Positions 10,861-19,665 of a DNA stretch of 64,000 nt are shown piece by piece. A program made the translations under genes and the position numbers. The stretch's first letter is position 1. The number at the start of each line of letters is the position of its first letter. Origin of the DNA: an uncultured Roseicyclus sp. (GTDB taxonomy: Bacteria; Pseudomonadota; Alphaproteobacteria; Rhodobacterales; Rhodobacteraceae); NCBI GenBank assembly GCA_947489665.1, contig CANLEH010000003.1, positions 248,001 to 312,000 on the forward strand, written 5' to 3'. Below the pieces are notes generated by a model that worked only from the letters and a program-made list of their open reading frames with translations, was not told where the DNA came from and ran no database searches.

Positions 10861-11925
10861 TCAGCCAAGCCACCCTTTCAGGTTCTCTTCCACCACTGTC
10901 GCCAGCGCATGCATGTGCGCGTCATCGTCGTTCAGGCACGGGATATAAGTGAATTCCTCACCCCCCGCTTCCTCAAAGCTTTCCCGGATCTCTTCGTTGA
11001 TCTCTTCCAGCGTCTCGATGCAATCGGCGCTGAACGCAGGCGCGCACACGGCGATCTTCTTCTTCCCCTGCTCCGCCAGATTGGCCACTTCCTCAACCGT
11101 GTATGGCTTCAGCCATTCCTCCGGCCCAAACCGGCTCTGGAACGTCGTCACGATATCCGTGTCGCCCCAGCCCAGCCGTTCCTTCAAAAGGCGCGTCGTC
11201 TTCTGACACTGGCAGTGATACGGGTCGCCTTCCATCAGGTACCGCTTCGGCACACCATGATAGCTGCAGACCAGCACGTCAGGGCGGTTCTCCAACTCGC
11301 CGTAGGCGCGCTCGATGCTCTGCGCGAGCGACTCAATGTAAAGCGGATGCTCGTAGTACGGCTCCACCGTGCGCACCTGCGGCTGCCATTTGATGTTCTC
11401 CAGCGACCGGAAGAACTGGTCACAGGCCGTGGCCGAGGTCGCGCCCGCATATTGCGGATAGAGCGGGAAAAACAGGATCTTGGTGCAGCCCTGCGCCACC
11501 AGCTCATCCACCTTCGACTTCGTCGATGGATTGCCGTAGCGCATGCAGAAATCGACAATGACATCATTACCGTAGCGATCCGCCATCAACGTCTTCATTT
11601 TGGCGGTCTGATCCTTGGTGATCGTCATCAGCGGGCTTTCCCCGGCCTCTTCATTCCAGATTGACTTATACGCCGCGCCCGAGCTGAAGGGCCGCTTCGT
11701 CAGGATCACCAACTGCAACAACGGTTGCCAGATCCATGGGCTATAGTCGATCACCCGCTTGTCGCTCAGGAACTCGTTCAGGTACCGGCGCATCGACCAG
11801 TAATCGTAATTGTCCGGCGTGCCGAGATTGGCCAACAGGATGCCAACCTTGCCCATCTTCACCCTTGGGTGGTCGGCAGGGGCATGTTCGAGCGCTGGCG
11901 CGGGGCTGGCTTGCATCATGTTCAT
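10861..11925 (-). CDS. hemH: Ferrochelatase HemH
   Basis: This 354-residue enzyme inserts Fe2+ into protoporphyrin IX, the last step of heme synthesis. Family landmarks include GILLANLGTPD near residue 29, the catalytic histidine in CSYHGVPKRY near residue 220 and the acidic metal-path segment in the ECxETLEEI-like region (DCIETLEEINEEI). It overlaps the upstream methyltransferase stop by 4 bp (ATGA), so the two are translationally coupled. Heme supply fits the c- and b-type cytochromes encoded elsewhere in the window. Confidence 0.96.
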   Translation of the reverse strand: MNMMQASPAPALEHAPADHPRVKMGKVGILLANLGTPDNYDYWSMRRYLNEFLSDKRVIDYSPWIWQPLLQLVILTKRPFSSGAAYKSIWNEEAGESPLMTITKDQTAKMKTLMADRYGNDVIVDFCMRYGNPSTKSKVDELVAQGCTKILFFPLYPQYAGATSATACDQFFRSLENIKWQPQVRTVEPYYEHPLYIESLAQSIERAYGELENRPDVLVCSYHGVPKRYLMEGDPYHCQCQKTTRLLKERLGWGDTDIVTTFQSRFGPEEWLKPYTVEEVANLAEQGKKKIAVCAPAFSADCIETLEEINEEIRESFEEAGGEEFTYIPCLNDDDAHMHALATVVEENLKGWLG

Positions 11926-12791
11926 CGGCTTTTCGGGCTCTCAACGTCGGGCCGGTCATGGACCGGTTTTGCGGTTTCGTCAAACTCGTCGACGCCCAGA
12001 GCATCGGCAAGCCGGTGGGTGGCAGCGCCTGGGCGCAATGGCTGTTGCTGGCTATCGTGTGGCGCCCAACCTGTAAGGAATACGAGCTCGAACGTCGCTT
12101 GGATGCGATTTTCTTCCGCCGGGTGCGATTCCGCGTAAATCGCGGCGACCGTCGGAAACAACGCCCGCGGCACAATAGCCCTGTGTCGCGCGGCCAGCGC
12201 GTTACTTTCCCCCATCGCGCGCAGGTCATGCATCAACGCAATCGCGTTGGAATAGGTCACCCGCTTGCGCAAGCTGTCGGCCACCGGCAGGGCCAGCCCC
12301 GCTCTTTGCAGCAGGCTGCCCATATCCCGCACCTCGGCCATCGGCGCGACCCGTGGGCTGATCCCACCCATCACCTGCGCCTCCGCCTCGCCCATCGCCG
12401 CGCGCAACTCGGAGAGTGTGGCGCCCCCAAAGGCCACGCCAAGGAACAATCCGTCCGGCTTCAATGCGCGCCTGCATTGCACGATCTGCCCCACCGGGTC
12501 GTCCGCCCAATGCAGCGACATGGCGTGGATCACCAGATCATGCGCGCCTTCGTCCAGCGCAAGCGTGTCCTCCATGCTCACAATTTGTGCGCCCTCGGCA
12601 AATTCACGCCAAATTTTCGGAAAATCCGTCACAATTGCCGTCGACGTAAACCTCCTGTTAACGTCCATGAGTCTTTCCTGAAGCTCCAGCATGGCTTCGT
12701 CATGCAAAAAGCGCGCGGGGTCACGCGCCGCGCGGGCACGGTGCGCAGCAAGCGCTTTGGCGTCAGTCAGGCGAGGGTTTGTATTGTGCAA
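11922..12791 (-). CDS. SAM-dependent methyltransferase, BioC/NDUFAF5-like
   Basis: The product is about 289 residues. The N-terminal part (LQERLMDVNRRF) and the later MSLHWADDPVGQI motif are typical of the alphaproteobacterial class I methyltransferases related to BioC and mitochondrial NDUFAF5. The first SAM loop is degenerate. The start is uncertain: a TTG at 12791 keeps it clear of the divergent comF gene, while an ATG at 12857 would overlap the comF start by 17 bp. It is followed by hemH with a 4-bp overlap. The substrate is unknown. A role in complex I assembly or pimeloyl synthesis would be a guess. Confidence 0.8.
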   Translation of the reverse strand: MHNTNPRLTDAKALAAHRARAARDPARFLHDEAMLELQERLMDVNRRFTSTAIVTDFPKIWREFAEGAQIVSMEDTLALDEGAHDLVIHAMSLHWADDPVGQIVQCRRALKPDGLFLGVAFGGATLSELRAAMGEAEAQVMGGISPRVAPMAEVRDMGSLLQRAGLALPVADSLRKRVTYSNAIALMHDLRAMGESNALAARHRAIVPRALFPTVAAIYAESHPAEENRIQATFELVFLTGWAPHDSQQQPLRPGAATHRLADALGVDEFDETAKPVHDRPDVESPKSR

Positions 12792-12840
12792 GAGGCTCTG
12801 TTCCGGCGTCCGGTCTACCGGCGCAAAATAGGGGGCACAA

Positions 12841-13575
12841 ATGAGATTGCAAACCATGCTCCACACGGTGTTTCCGCCCGAATGCCTGAGCTGTGCGGAG
12901 CGGGTCGAAGACCCGTTTGCAATCTGCGGCGCCTGCTGGTCCGACACGCCGTTCATCCTCGGGGCTGCCTGCGACCTTTGCGGCACCGGTCTTCCCGGCC
13001 AAAACGGCGCCGTGGATGAGGTTCTTGTTTGCAGCGAGTGCGAAACGACGCACCGCCCATGGGACAAAGGGCGCGCCGTCTTCGGGTATGAAGGCGTGGG
13101 CCGCAAACTCGTTCTCGCCCTGAAACATGGCGACCGGGCCGATATCGCGCGCGCGGCGGGCCCCTGGCTCGCCCGTGCCGGTGCCGACATGCTGCAAGAC
13201 ACCCCACTGATTGTTCCCGTTCCCCTACACTGGACCCGTATTGCCCGCCGCCGGTTCAACCAGGCGGCTTTGTTGGCCTGGTCCATGGCCCGCAACACGC
13301 CGGTGCCGCTCGATGTGGAGCCAATGGCGCTTTTGCGCCTGCGCCCAACCCCGTCTCAGGAAGGCAAAGACAGGGAGGCGCGTCATCAGAACGTTGATGA
13401 GGCCATCGTCGCCCATCCCAGACGCGGCGATGTTCTGAGCGACCGCAATGTCATTCTGGTGGACGATGTCATGACCTCCGGCGCCACCTTTGCGGCCGCC
13501 ACGCAAGCCTGTCTGGCGGCCGGTGCCAAAAAAGTGTCTGTCCTGGCACTGGCGCGCGTGGGCCGGGATACCTAG
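12841..13575 (+). CDS. comF: ComF family phosphoribosyltransferase-like protein
   Basis: This 244-residue protein has an N-terminal double zinc ribbon (CLSC, CGAC, then CDLC and CSEC pairs within the first 65 residues) followed by a phosphoribosyltransferase domain. The PRPP loop is VILVDDVMTSGAT near residue 204. In competent bacteria ComF takes part in DNA uptake and recombination; in Rhodobacterales its role is untested. The ATG start is supported by the MLHTVFPPECL beginning typical of this family. It is divergent from the methyltransferase and 39 bp ahead of grxC. Confidence 0.9.
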   Translation: MRLQTMLHTVFPPECLSCAERVEDPFAICGACWSDTPFILGAACDLCGTGLPGQNGAVDEVLVCSECETTHRPWDKGRAVFGYEGVGRKLVLALKHGDRADIARAAGPWLARAGADMLQDTPLIVPVPLHWTRIARRRFNQAALLAWSMARNTPVPLDVEPMALLRLRPTPSQEGKDREARHQNVDEAIVAHPRRGDVLSDRNVILVDDVMTSGATFAAATQACLAAGAKKVSVLALARVGRDT

Positions 13576-13614
13576 GTTAGCGTCGCAACGCAGACGGATC
13601 ACGGGGACCACATC

Positions 13615-13875
13615 ATGTCGCACGTCGAAATCTACACCTCGCCGCTTTGCGGCTTTTGCCACGCGGCAAAACGGATGCTCACCGAAAAAGGCATCAGCTA
13701 TGCCGAGATTGACGTGGCCGCCGATCCCGCCAAACGGCAGGAGATGATGGGCCGCGCCAATGGGCGCCATACCGTCCCGCAGATTTTTATCGGCGATCAG
13801 CATATCGGCGGCTATGACGACATGGCCTCGCTGGAACGCACCGGCAAACTGGACCCGCTTCTCGCGGCTGAGTGA
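13615..13875 (+). CDS. grxC: Glutaredoxin 3
   Basis: This 86-residue thioredoxin-fold reductant has the active site SPLCGFC near residues 9-14, a variant of the usual CPYC, and the cis-proline TVPQIFI and GGYDD glutathione-binding segments. It uses glutathione to reduce disulfides in the cytoplasm. The length is normal for GrxC. It follows comF and precedes the MarR gene on the same strand. Confidence 0.95.
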   Translation: MSHVEIYTSPLCGFCHAAKRMLTEKGISYAEIDVAADPAKRQEMMGRANGRHTVPQIFIGDQHIGGYDDMASLERTGKLDPLLAAE

Positions 13876-13931
13876 CCCTGCGGCACCGTTAACTCTTGCG
13901 TCATGCCGCGCCGCGGCGTTTAGTCCGGCCC

Positions 13932-14375
13932 ATGTCGCAGGCCGATGATCCTCTCTCTGTTGCGCTCTTTAGCGAGGTCTTCATGGTGGACCAGCTGGCG
14001 CGCGCGCGCCTGTCCAAAGCCCTGCCTAAAGGCATGGAACTCAGCCATTTTTCCGTGCTCAACCACCTTACCCGAAGCAATGATGAGAAATCGCCAGCCC
14101 AACTCGCCCGTGCCTTCCATCTGACGCGTGGCGCGATGACCAACACGCTCAATCGCCTGGAATGGGCGGGCCATATCCATGTCCGCCCCGATTGGGATGA
14201 TGCCCGCCGCAAGATGATCTCCATCAGCCCCGCCGGCCGCCGCGCGCGCGATGCCGCGATCTCCGCCATCGCGCCCATCCTGTCCGAGGCCGTCTCGGAA
14301 ATCGGGGCCGAAAAAGTCCGCGCCACCCTTCCGATCCTGCGAGAGATGCGGATCAAGCTGGAAGGCGAAGGCTAG
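13932..14375 (+). CDS. MarR family transcriptional regulator
   Basis: This 147-residue winged-helix protein has the MarR core: SHFSVLNHLTR, the recognition segment AFHLTRGAMTNTLNRLEWAG near residues 60-79, and the wing DWDDARRKMISISPAGR. MarR proteins usually respond to small aromatic ligands and repress nearby genes. The ATG at 13932 was chosen because upstream codons show no family similarity. No obvious target lies beside it. A conserved role in Rhodobacterales is likely but unknown to me. Confidence 0.88.
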   Translation: MSQADDPLSVALFSEVFMVDQLARARLSKALPKGMELSHFSVLNHLTRSNDEKSPAQLARAFHLTRGAMTNTLNRLEWAGHIHVRPDWDDARRKMISISPAGRRARDAAISAIAPILSEAVSEIGAEKVRATLPILREMRIKLEGEG

Positions 14376-14415
14376 GCGCGCTCGTCTTCCTTGTTTCAAA
14401 AATACCTTGGGGGTT

Positions 14416-14432
14416 CGGGGGCAAGGCCCCCG
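14416..14432. terminator. GC hairpin between marR and ubiG
   Basis: CGGGGGC and GCCCCCG pair around AAG, directly between two convergent stops. The preceding AAATACCTTGGGGGTT text belongs to a repeat type I remember as common in Rhodobacterales intergenic regions. It may act as a bidirectional terminator. Confidence 0.5.
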
Positions 14433-14437
14433 GCGCG

Positions 14438-15184
14438 TCAGCGCTTCACCGACGCGGTCACGTAATTCACGCTCAAATCCCGGTCGCTCAACCCCCAGGT
14501 CCACAGTACGGGGTTGAACACGAACCCCTTACGGTCCACCGGGTCCAACCCCGCCTCTTCAATCAACCCGAACAACTCATCCGGCGTGATGAACTTCGAC
14601 CATTCATGGGTGCCCTTGGGCAACCAACGCATCACATGTTCCGCCCCGATGATCGCCATCAAGTAGCTTTTCGGATTCCGGTTCAGCGTCGAGCACACCA
14701 TCAAGCCGCCCGGCTTCAACAACTGCTGACACGCCGTCAGATAGGCCAGCGGGTCAGCCACGTGCTCGACGACTTCCATGTTCAGGACGACGTCGAATTG
14801 CTCGCCGTCCGCGGCCATCGCCTCTGCCGTCGTGTGGCGATAGTCGATCTCCAACCCTGACTGCTCTGCATGCACCCGCGCCACCGGAATGTTCCGTTCC
14901 GCGGCGTCGGCGCCCACCACATCCGCCCCCAGCCGCGCCATCGGCTCGGCCAGCAAGCCCCCACCGCAGCCTATGTCCAATATCCGCAGCCCCGCAAACG
15001 GGGCCTCGTCCTTAAGATCCCGCCCGAACTCCGCCGCGATCTGGGCGCAGATGTAGTCCAGCCGCGTCGGATTCAGCATATGGAGCGGCTTGAATTTGCC
15101 CTCCGTGTCCCACCATTCGGCGGCCATTGCCTCAAATTTAGCGATTTCACCGTCATCTACAGTGGTTTGCGGCGCAGCGTTCAT
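14438..15184 (-). CDS. ubiG: Bifunctional ubiquinone O-methyltransferase UbiG
   Basis: This 248-residue class I methyltransferase performs the two O-methylations of ubiquinone biosynthesis. The motifs include [10 protein letters not shown] near the start, the SAM loop [16 protein letters not shown] near residue 70, VEHVADP near 140 and the KGTHEW segment. The ATG at 15184 has AAGAGA a few bases upstream; ATGs at 15190 and 15199 are alternatives. It is divergent from the iminopeptidase, with a 58-bp shared promoter gap. Quinone supply links it to petABC. Confidence 0.95.
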   Translation of the reverse strand: MNAAPQTTVDDGEIAKFEAMAAEWWDTEGKFKPLHMLNPTRLDYICAQIAAEFGRDLKDEAPFAGLRILDIGCGGGLLAEPMARLGADVVGADAAERNIPVARVHAEQSGLEIDYRHTTAEAMAADGEQFDVVLNMEVVEHVADPLAYLTACQQLLKPGGLMVCSTLNRNPKSYLMAIIGAEHVMRWLPKGTHEWSKFITPDELFGLIEEAGLDPVDRKGFVFNPVLWTWGLSDRDLSVNYVTASVKR

Positions 15185-15242
15185 GGACATCTCTTGCAAC
15201 TTTAGTCAGTCTTAATAGCGTCACGCTCTATATAGGACGAGT

Positions 15243-16232
15243 ATGGACAAGTTCTCCGGCCAAAAGCGCGCAGCCGCGCATTTGTTTCCGCCCATCGACC
15301 CGTTTGATCAACGGATGCTCGATGTGGGCGATGGCCATCACATCTATGTCGAACAATGCGGCAACCCGCGCGGGGCGCCTGTTGTGGTGCTCCATGGCGG
15401 GCCCGGCGGCGGGTGCAGCCCCGCAATGCGGCGCTATTTCGATCCGACCGTTTGGCGCATCATCCTGTTCGATCAACGCGGCTGCGGCCGCTCGCGCCCC
15501 CATGCCTCGACCAATGACAACACCACCTGGCACCTCGTCGCCGATATCGAACGCATTCGAAACACCCTCGGGATTGAGCGTTGGGCCGTTTTCGGCGGCT
15601 CCTGGGGGGCTACGCTTGGCTTGATCTACGCCGAGGCGCATCCCGAAAACGTCGCCTACCTCGCCCTGCGCGGCGTGTTCCTGTCCATGCAGCGAGAGCT
15701 TGATTGGTTCTACGGCGGTGGTGCAGGCCAGTTCTGGCCCGACCAATGGGCGCGGTTCGCGAACCTCGTGCCGGTGGAGGAGCAGGGCGACCTGATTGCC
15801 GCCTATAACCGCCGCCTCTTCTCCGGTGATCTGATGATCGAGACCCGCTTCGCCCGCGCCTGGGCTGCATGGGAGAACGCGTTGGCCAGCATGGAAAGCG
15901 ACGGCCATGGCGGCGAAAGCCCCGCCGATTACGCCCGCGCCTTCGCCCGTCTCGAAAACCACTACTTCGTCAACAGAGGCTTCCTGGAGGAGGACGGCCA
16001 GATCCTGCGCGACGCCCACCGCATCGCCCAGATCCCCGGCGTCATCGTCCAGGGCCGCTACGACATGATATGCCCCCCCGCCTCGGCCCACGCCCTGGAC
16101 CGGGTCTGGTCCGCAGGCCGCCTCCACATGATCCGCGGCGCCGGCCACGCGCTGAGCGAGCCGGGCATCAGCCAGGAACTCGTCCGCGTGATGAAATCCG
16201 TGGGTGAGAAGCGGCCGAAATACGGGTTGTAG
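15243..16232 (+). CDS. pip: Proline iminopeptidase
   Basis: This 329-residue alpha/beta hydrolase of peptidase family S33 releases N-terminal proline from peptides. HGGPGGG near residue 55 forms the oxyanion region, the nucleophile elbow is GGSWGA near residue 119, and the late GAGHALSEPG carries the catalytic histidine. The length is typical of bacterial Pip. TATATAGG about 10 bp upstream could be a -10 element. It is divergent from ubiG. Confidence 0.93.
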   Translation: MDKFSGQKRAAAHLFPPIDPFDQRMLDVGDGHHIYVEQCGNPRGAPVVVLHGGPGGGCSPAMRRYFDPTVWRIILFDQRGCGRSRPHASTNDNTTWHLVADIERIRNTLGIERWAVFGGSWGATLGLIYAEAHPENVAYLALRGVFLSMQRELDWFYGGGAGQFWPDQWARFANLVPVEEQGDLIAAYNRRLFSGDLMIETRFARAWAAWENALASMESDGHGGESPADYARAFARLENHYFVNRGFLEEDGQILRDAHRIAQIPGVIVQGRYDMICPPASAHALDRVWSAGRLHMIRGAGHALSEPGISQELVRVMKSVGEKRPKYGL

Positions 16233-16484
16233 CAGACGCGCAAAGGTGCCCCTGACCGGGCGGCGATGGCGCCGCAGCGAAGATCGGGTTTGAGCCAAGA
16301 CCTCCAAGATGCTTCATACTTAAATGCGTGCGGAGCACCGAAGCCGGCATCGGCGACACTAGGACCGGCCTAAACCTGCCACTCGCCAAATAGAGAATGT
16401 CGCGGCGCAGTGAGGTGAGCAGTCGTTCGGCTGAAAGGATTTAGGGTCTGGCTTTCGATCGGCTGCATGGCAGTCGGAGGTCTT

Positions 16485-17531
16485 TCATTTGGCGGTGTGC
16501 AACGCACTCTCGATCATTCGAGCGGACTTTCGGTTTATCAATGTCGGCGCGCAGTGAAGGCTGCGTTGCACCTGCGGGTCTTCATCGACAATCGCGCTGA
16601 CGAGCGCGGTTGCTGCTTCCTGTCCAATGCGTTTCGCCGGAAGGCGAACGGTGGTTAAGGGCGGTTCGATGTCGGCCGATCCTTTGAAATCCCCGATACC
16701 AACAATCGAAATGTCTTCTGGAACGGAAAACTGAGCAGCCTTCGCACCATAGAGGGCCCCGGTGGCGAGGATATCGTTACCGCAGATCAGGGCCGTGGGA
16801 ACATCGGGCCGCGATAGCAGGGTCTCGGTGTCTCTTTTCGATGCGGATATGCTGTAGACGGTGGTCAGGGACCAGTTCGTAGGGACGTCGACTCCCGCTC
16901 GTGACAAGGTTTCCAGGATAACGGTCCGACGCGCTTGCGCGCGGTCATTTCCCTCTGTCGGTGGGAACATGCACGCAATGCGCCGATGGCCAAGCGACAG
17001 CACGTGTTCGGCAATCAGCTGCCCGGCAAGTTCGTTGTCCGCTCCGATCGACGGATAACGAGATCCGACGGCGTAGTTCCACATCAGGACACAAGGAACC
17101 GATTGCTGATCGATCAGCTGAAACACTGCGTCATCGTGGTCCAGGCCGGTCAGCACTACGCCGTCCACGCGATGCTCAAGAAATTTCCGGAGGATCTCAT
17201 ACTCCTTTTGTTGGTCGTAACCATGCGAGGCAAGCAGAATGGTAAACCCCTTGTCTGCGACACTGTCCGAAAACGCTTGGACGACTTCGGCGAATATTGC
17301 GTGGTCGAGCGTCGGGATCAGAACGCCGATTGTGCCGGACCTGATCCCATGGATGGTCTGGGCGGCCCGGTTGCGAATGTATCCCGTGCGCCGGATCGCA
17401 GAATCGATGCGTCGACGGGTCGTGGGCTTCAGCAGCTCAGGATGATTGAAAAAGCGCGACACCGTCGAAGCAGACACTTTCGCGGATTTTGCGACTGAAA
17501 AAATGTCCACTTTCTTACTCTTATCAGTCAT
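16485..17531 (-). CDS. LacI family transcriptional regulator of the tct operon
   Basis: This 348-residue regulator has an N-terminal LacI helix-turn-helix (VAKSAKVSASTVSRFFNH, about residues 13-30), the hinge region, and a periplasmic-binding-protein-like effector domain starting at SGTIGVLIPTLDHAIF. It is divergent from tctA with about 100 bp between starts. That gap holds the dyad at 17557-17584. The arrangement makes it the likely regulator of the transporter and the downstream enzymes. The ligand is unknown. The 250 bp downstream of it (16233-16484) show no gene I can support. Confidence 0.9.
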   Translation of the reverse strand: MTDKSKKVDIFSVAKSAKVSASTVSRFFNHPELLKPTTRRRIDSAIRRTGYIRNRAAQTIHGIRSGTIGVLIPTLDHAIFAEVVQAFSDSVADKGFTILLASHGYDQQKEYEILRKFLEHRVDGVVLTGLDHDDAVFQLIDQQSVPCVLMWNYAVGSRYPSIGADNELAGQLIAEHVLSLGHRRIACMFPPTEGNDRAQARRTVILETLSRAGVDVPTNWSLTTVYSISASKRDTETLLSRPDVPTALICGNDILATGALYGAKAAQFSVPEDISIVGIGDFKGSADIEPPLTTVRLPAKRIGQEAATALVSAIVDEDPQVQRSLHCAPTLINRKSARMIESALHTAK

Positions 17532-17556
17532 TTAGAGACGGTTCTCGGTGCGATTT

Positions 17557-17584
17557 ATGAAAACATTTGCAAAACTATTTTCAT
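17557..17584. promoter_or_regulatory. Candidate LacI-type operator upstream of tctA
   Basis: ATGAAAA and TTTTCAT form 7-bp arms around a 14-bp centre that contains the 8-bp palindrome TTTGCAAA (17566-17573). It lies in the divergent gap between the LacI gene and tctA, where an operator is expected. The A/T-rich arms could also hold promoter elements. Confidence 0.5.
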
Positions 17585-17633
17585 GACATAGCCTGCTTGG
17601 TCAACCGCTGAGTGTTTGGGAGGGCCGAGGCGC

Positions 17634-19163
17634 GTGGACTTTATTTTCTACATGGGTGACGTCTTCACGCCGGTGAACTTCGCGCTGCTTTTGCTTGGCA
17701 CTGTCGGAGGGCTGATCCTCGGCGCGACGCCTGGCTTGTCGCCCACGATGGCCGTGGCGCTTCTGATCCCGTTCACGTTCCAATTGGAGCCACAGCAAGG
17801 ACTGATCCTGTTGGGGGCCGCCTATACATCGACCGTGGCGGGAGGTGCGGTTTCAGCCATCTTGCTGAAGATACCAGGGGCGCCTGCAAATATCGCCACC
17901 ACACTCGATGGACATACGATGGCGTTGAATGGGCAAGGGGCCAAAGCGCTCCAGGTTTCGTTCCTGGCCTCGGCTGTCGGCGGCATCTTCGGCGTGTTGC
18001 TCTTGATCTTCCTGACGCCGGTTTTGGCTCAATGGGCGCTGGCGTTTGGTCCATCGCACCTGTTCTGGCTGGCGATCCTTGGCGTGACGGTGATCGGCAC
18101 GCTTGACTCCTCATCCGTCGTCAAAGGGTTGCTGTCGGGCTGTATTGGTTTGTGGCTCGCCACCATTGGATTCGACGACATCATGGGCGCGCAGCGCTTC
18201 ATTTTCCATTCTTCGCTGAGCGGCGGGATCAACGTGATCCCCGCGCTGATCGGCCTCTTCGCGATCCCGCAGGTCATCACCATGCTGACCAAAGGCCGCA
18301 AGGACAGTGGGGCGGAGGTGATCACCGTGCAGCGCCACCCGATCGGGGCGGCCTTCCGCGAGGTGTTCAGCCGCCTGCGCGCGTTGAGCATCGGCACCGC
18401 TGTCGGATCGATCATCGGCCTGATTCCGGGTGTCGGCGGCCAAATTGCGGGGCTGGTGGCTTATGACCAGTCGAAGAAATTCTCCAGCGAAAGCGAGAAA
18501 TTCGGCAAAGGCCATCCTGAGGGTGTGATCGCCGCCGAAAGTGCCAACAACGCCATGGTCGGCCCGTCGCTGGTGCCGCTTCTGACCCTGTCCATCCCCG
18601 GCTCCCCCACGGCGGCCGTGTTGCTTGGCGGGCTTCTGATCCACGGCATCTTCCCTGGCCCGGACCTCTTCATGAACTACCCCGCCGTGGCGTGGACCTT
18701 CATCGACTCGATGCTGATCGGACAGATCCTGATGTGCATCTTCGGGCTGTTCATCGCGGGCCTCGCCGCCAAAGTCGCGCGGGTGCCGCACGCCGTGATG
18801 GCTGCCATCGTCCTCGCGCTGGCCGTTTTCGGCAGCTACTCGGTCCAGAACTCCATGGGTGATGTCTACGTCATGGCGACGCTGGGGCTGGCGATGTATT
18901 TCCTGGAACGCTTTGGCTTTTCCGCGGCACCTCTCGTCCTCGGCCTGATCCTCGGCCCGATTGCCGAGGCGAACTTCATCCAAGGCTCAATGATCGCAAA
19001 TGCCACCGTGGGCCTCGGCCCCTACTTCTTCACCGGCGCACTGAACTGGCTGCTGATTGCCATCGTGGTCGTCTCCATCGGCTACTCCGTCTGGATGGAA
19101 CTGCGCCAGCGTCGCTACACAACCAAGGATGATGCCGTCGCCAAGGAGGAGAGCCTTACATGA
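17634..19163 (+). CDS. tctA: Tripartite tricarboxylate transporter, large permease TctA
   Basis: This 509-residue inner-membrane permease has about 11-12 hydrophobic segments. The DUF112/TctA hallmarks are ILGATPGLSPTMAVALLIPF near residue 22 and GLIPGVGGQIAGLVAYDQSK near 263. It forms the channel of a sodium- or proton-coupled carboxylate importer together with TctB and the binding protein TctC. GTG at 17634 is preferred because GAGG lies just upstream; TTG at 17616 and ATG at 17652 are alternatives. Its stop overlaps tctB by 4 bp. Confidence 0.93.
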   Translation: MDFIFYMGDVFTPVNFALLLLGTVGGLILGATPGLSPTMAVALLIPFTFQLEPQQGLILLGAAYTSTVAGGAVSAILLKIPGAPANIATTLDGHTMALNGQGAKALQVSFLASAVGGIFGVLLLIFLTPVLAQWALAFGPSHLFWLAILGVTVIGTLDSSSVVKGLLSGCIGLWLATIGFDDIMGAQRFIFHSSLSGGINVIPALIGLFAIPQVITMLTKGRKDSGAEVITVQRHPIGAAFREVFSRLRALSIGTAVGSIIGLIPGVGGQIAGLVAYDQSKKFSSESEKFGKGHPEGVIAAESANNAMVGPSLVPLLTLSIPGSPTAAVLLGGLLIHGIFPGPDLFMNYPAVAWTFIDSMLIGQILMCIFGLFIAGLAAKVARVPHAVMAAIVLALAVFGSYSVQNSMGDVYVMATLGLAMYFLERFGFSAAPLVLGLILGPIAEANFIQGSMIANATVGLGPYFFTGALNWLLIAIVVVSIGYSVWMELRQRRYTTKDDAVAKEESLT

Positions 19164-19624
19164 CCGATCTCCCCCGTACTCAGCACATTATTGCGTCGGG
19201 CCTGATTGCAGCTGTTGGCGTGACGGTCGCCTATATCAGCTTCACGCAAGAGCCCGCCCAAGCCTATCTTTTCCCGCGCATGATCTCGTCGGTCTTCGCG
19301 GTCCTTGCGATCTGGACCTTTGGCAAGGCGCTTCTGGGCCGCACCAAGGTCGGCAATGGCCTGTCTGCCGAGGCGATGAAGAACATGTTGCCCGGCCTGA
19401 TCGTTATGCTCGTCTACGTGTTCTGGGCCGCCAAGGCCCTCGGCTTTTATACCGCCACGACCATCGCCGTTTTCATCGTGATCTCACTCTATGATCCCGC
19501 CCCGCACGGTGCGGCCAAGACGTGGATCAAACGCATCGCAATCACCGCCGGGTTCATGGCGGTCATGTATGGCCTTTTCGCGCTGTTGTTGAACGTGTTC
19601 ACACCGCGAGAGGTCTTTTTCTGA
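19160..19624 (+). CDS. tctB: Tripartite tricarboxylate transporter, small permease TctB
   Basis: This 154-residue protein has four predicted membrane helices: about residues 8-25, 42-58, 78-96 and 125-145. That is the usual TctB size and topology. It starts inside the tctA stop (ATGA) and is followed by tctC after 41 bp with a strong AGGGAGG site. It is the small membrane subunit of the importer. Confidence 0.9.
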   Translation: MTDLPRTQHIIASGLIAAVGVTVAYISFTQEPAQAYLFPRMISSVFAVLAIWTFGKALLGRTKVGNGLSAEAMKNMLPGLIVMLVYVFWAAKALGFYTATTIAVFIVISLYDPAPHGAAKTWIKRIAITAGFMAVMYGLFALLLNVFTPREVFF

Positions 19625-19665
19625 ACCGCATGAGCGGCAGAGCCAACCTTAGGGAGGAAAGTGAA

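Noticed and set aside
12262-12280. GCTTGCGCAAGC palindrome as a LacI operator
   Set aside because: It lies within the methyltransferase coding sequence and its centre differs from the CAAGCGCTTG core.
18111-18983. A 290-codon minus-strand frame over tctA
   Set aside because: Antisense shadow of a clear membrane permease, with a composition dominated by Arg, His, Asp and Gln.
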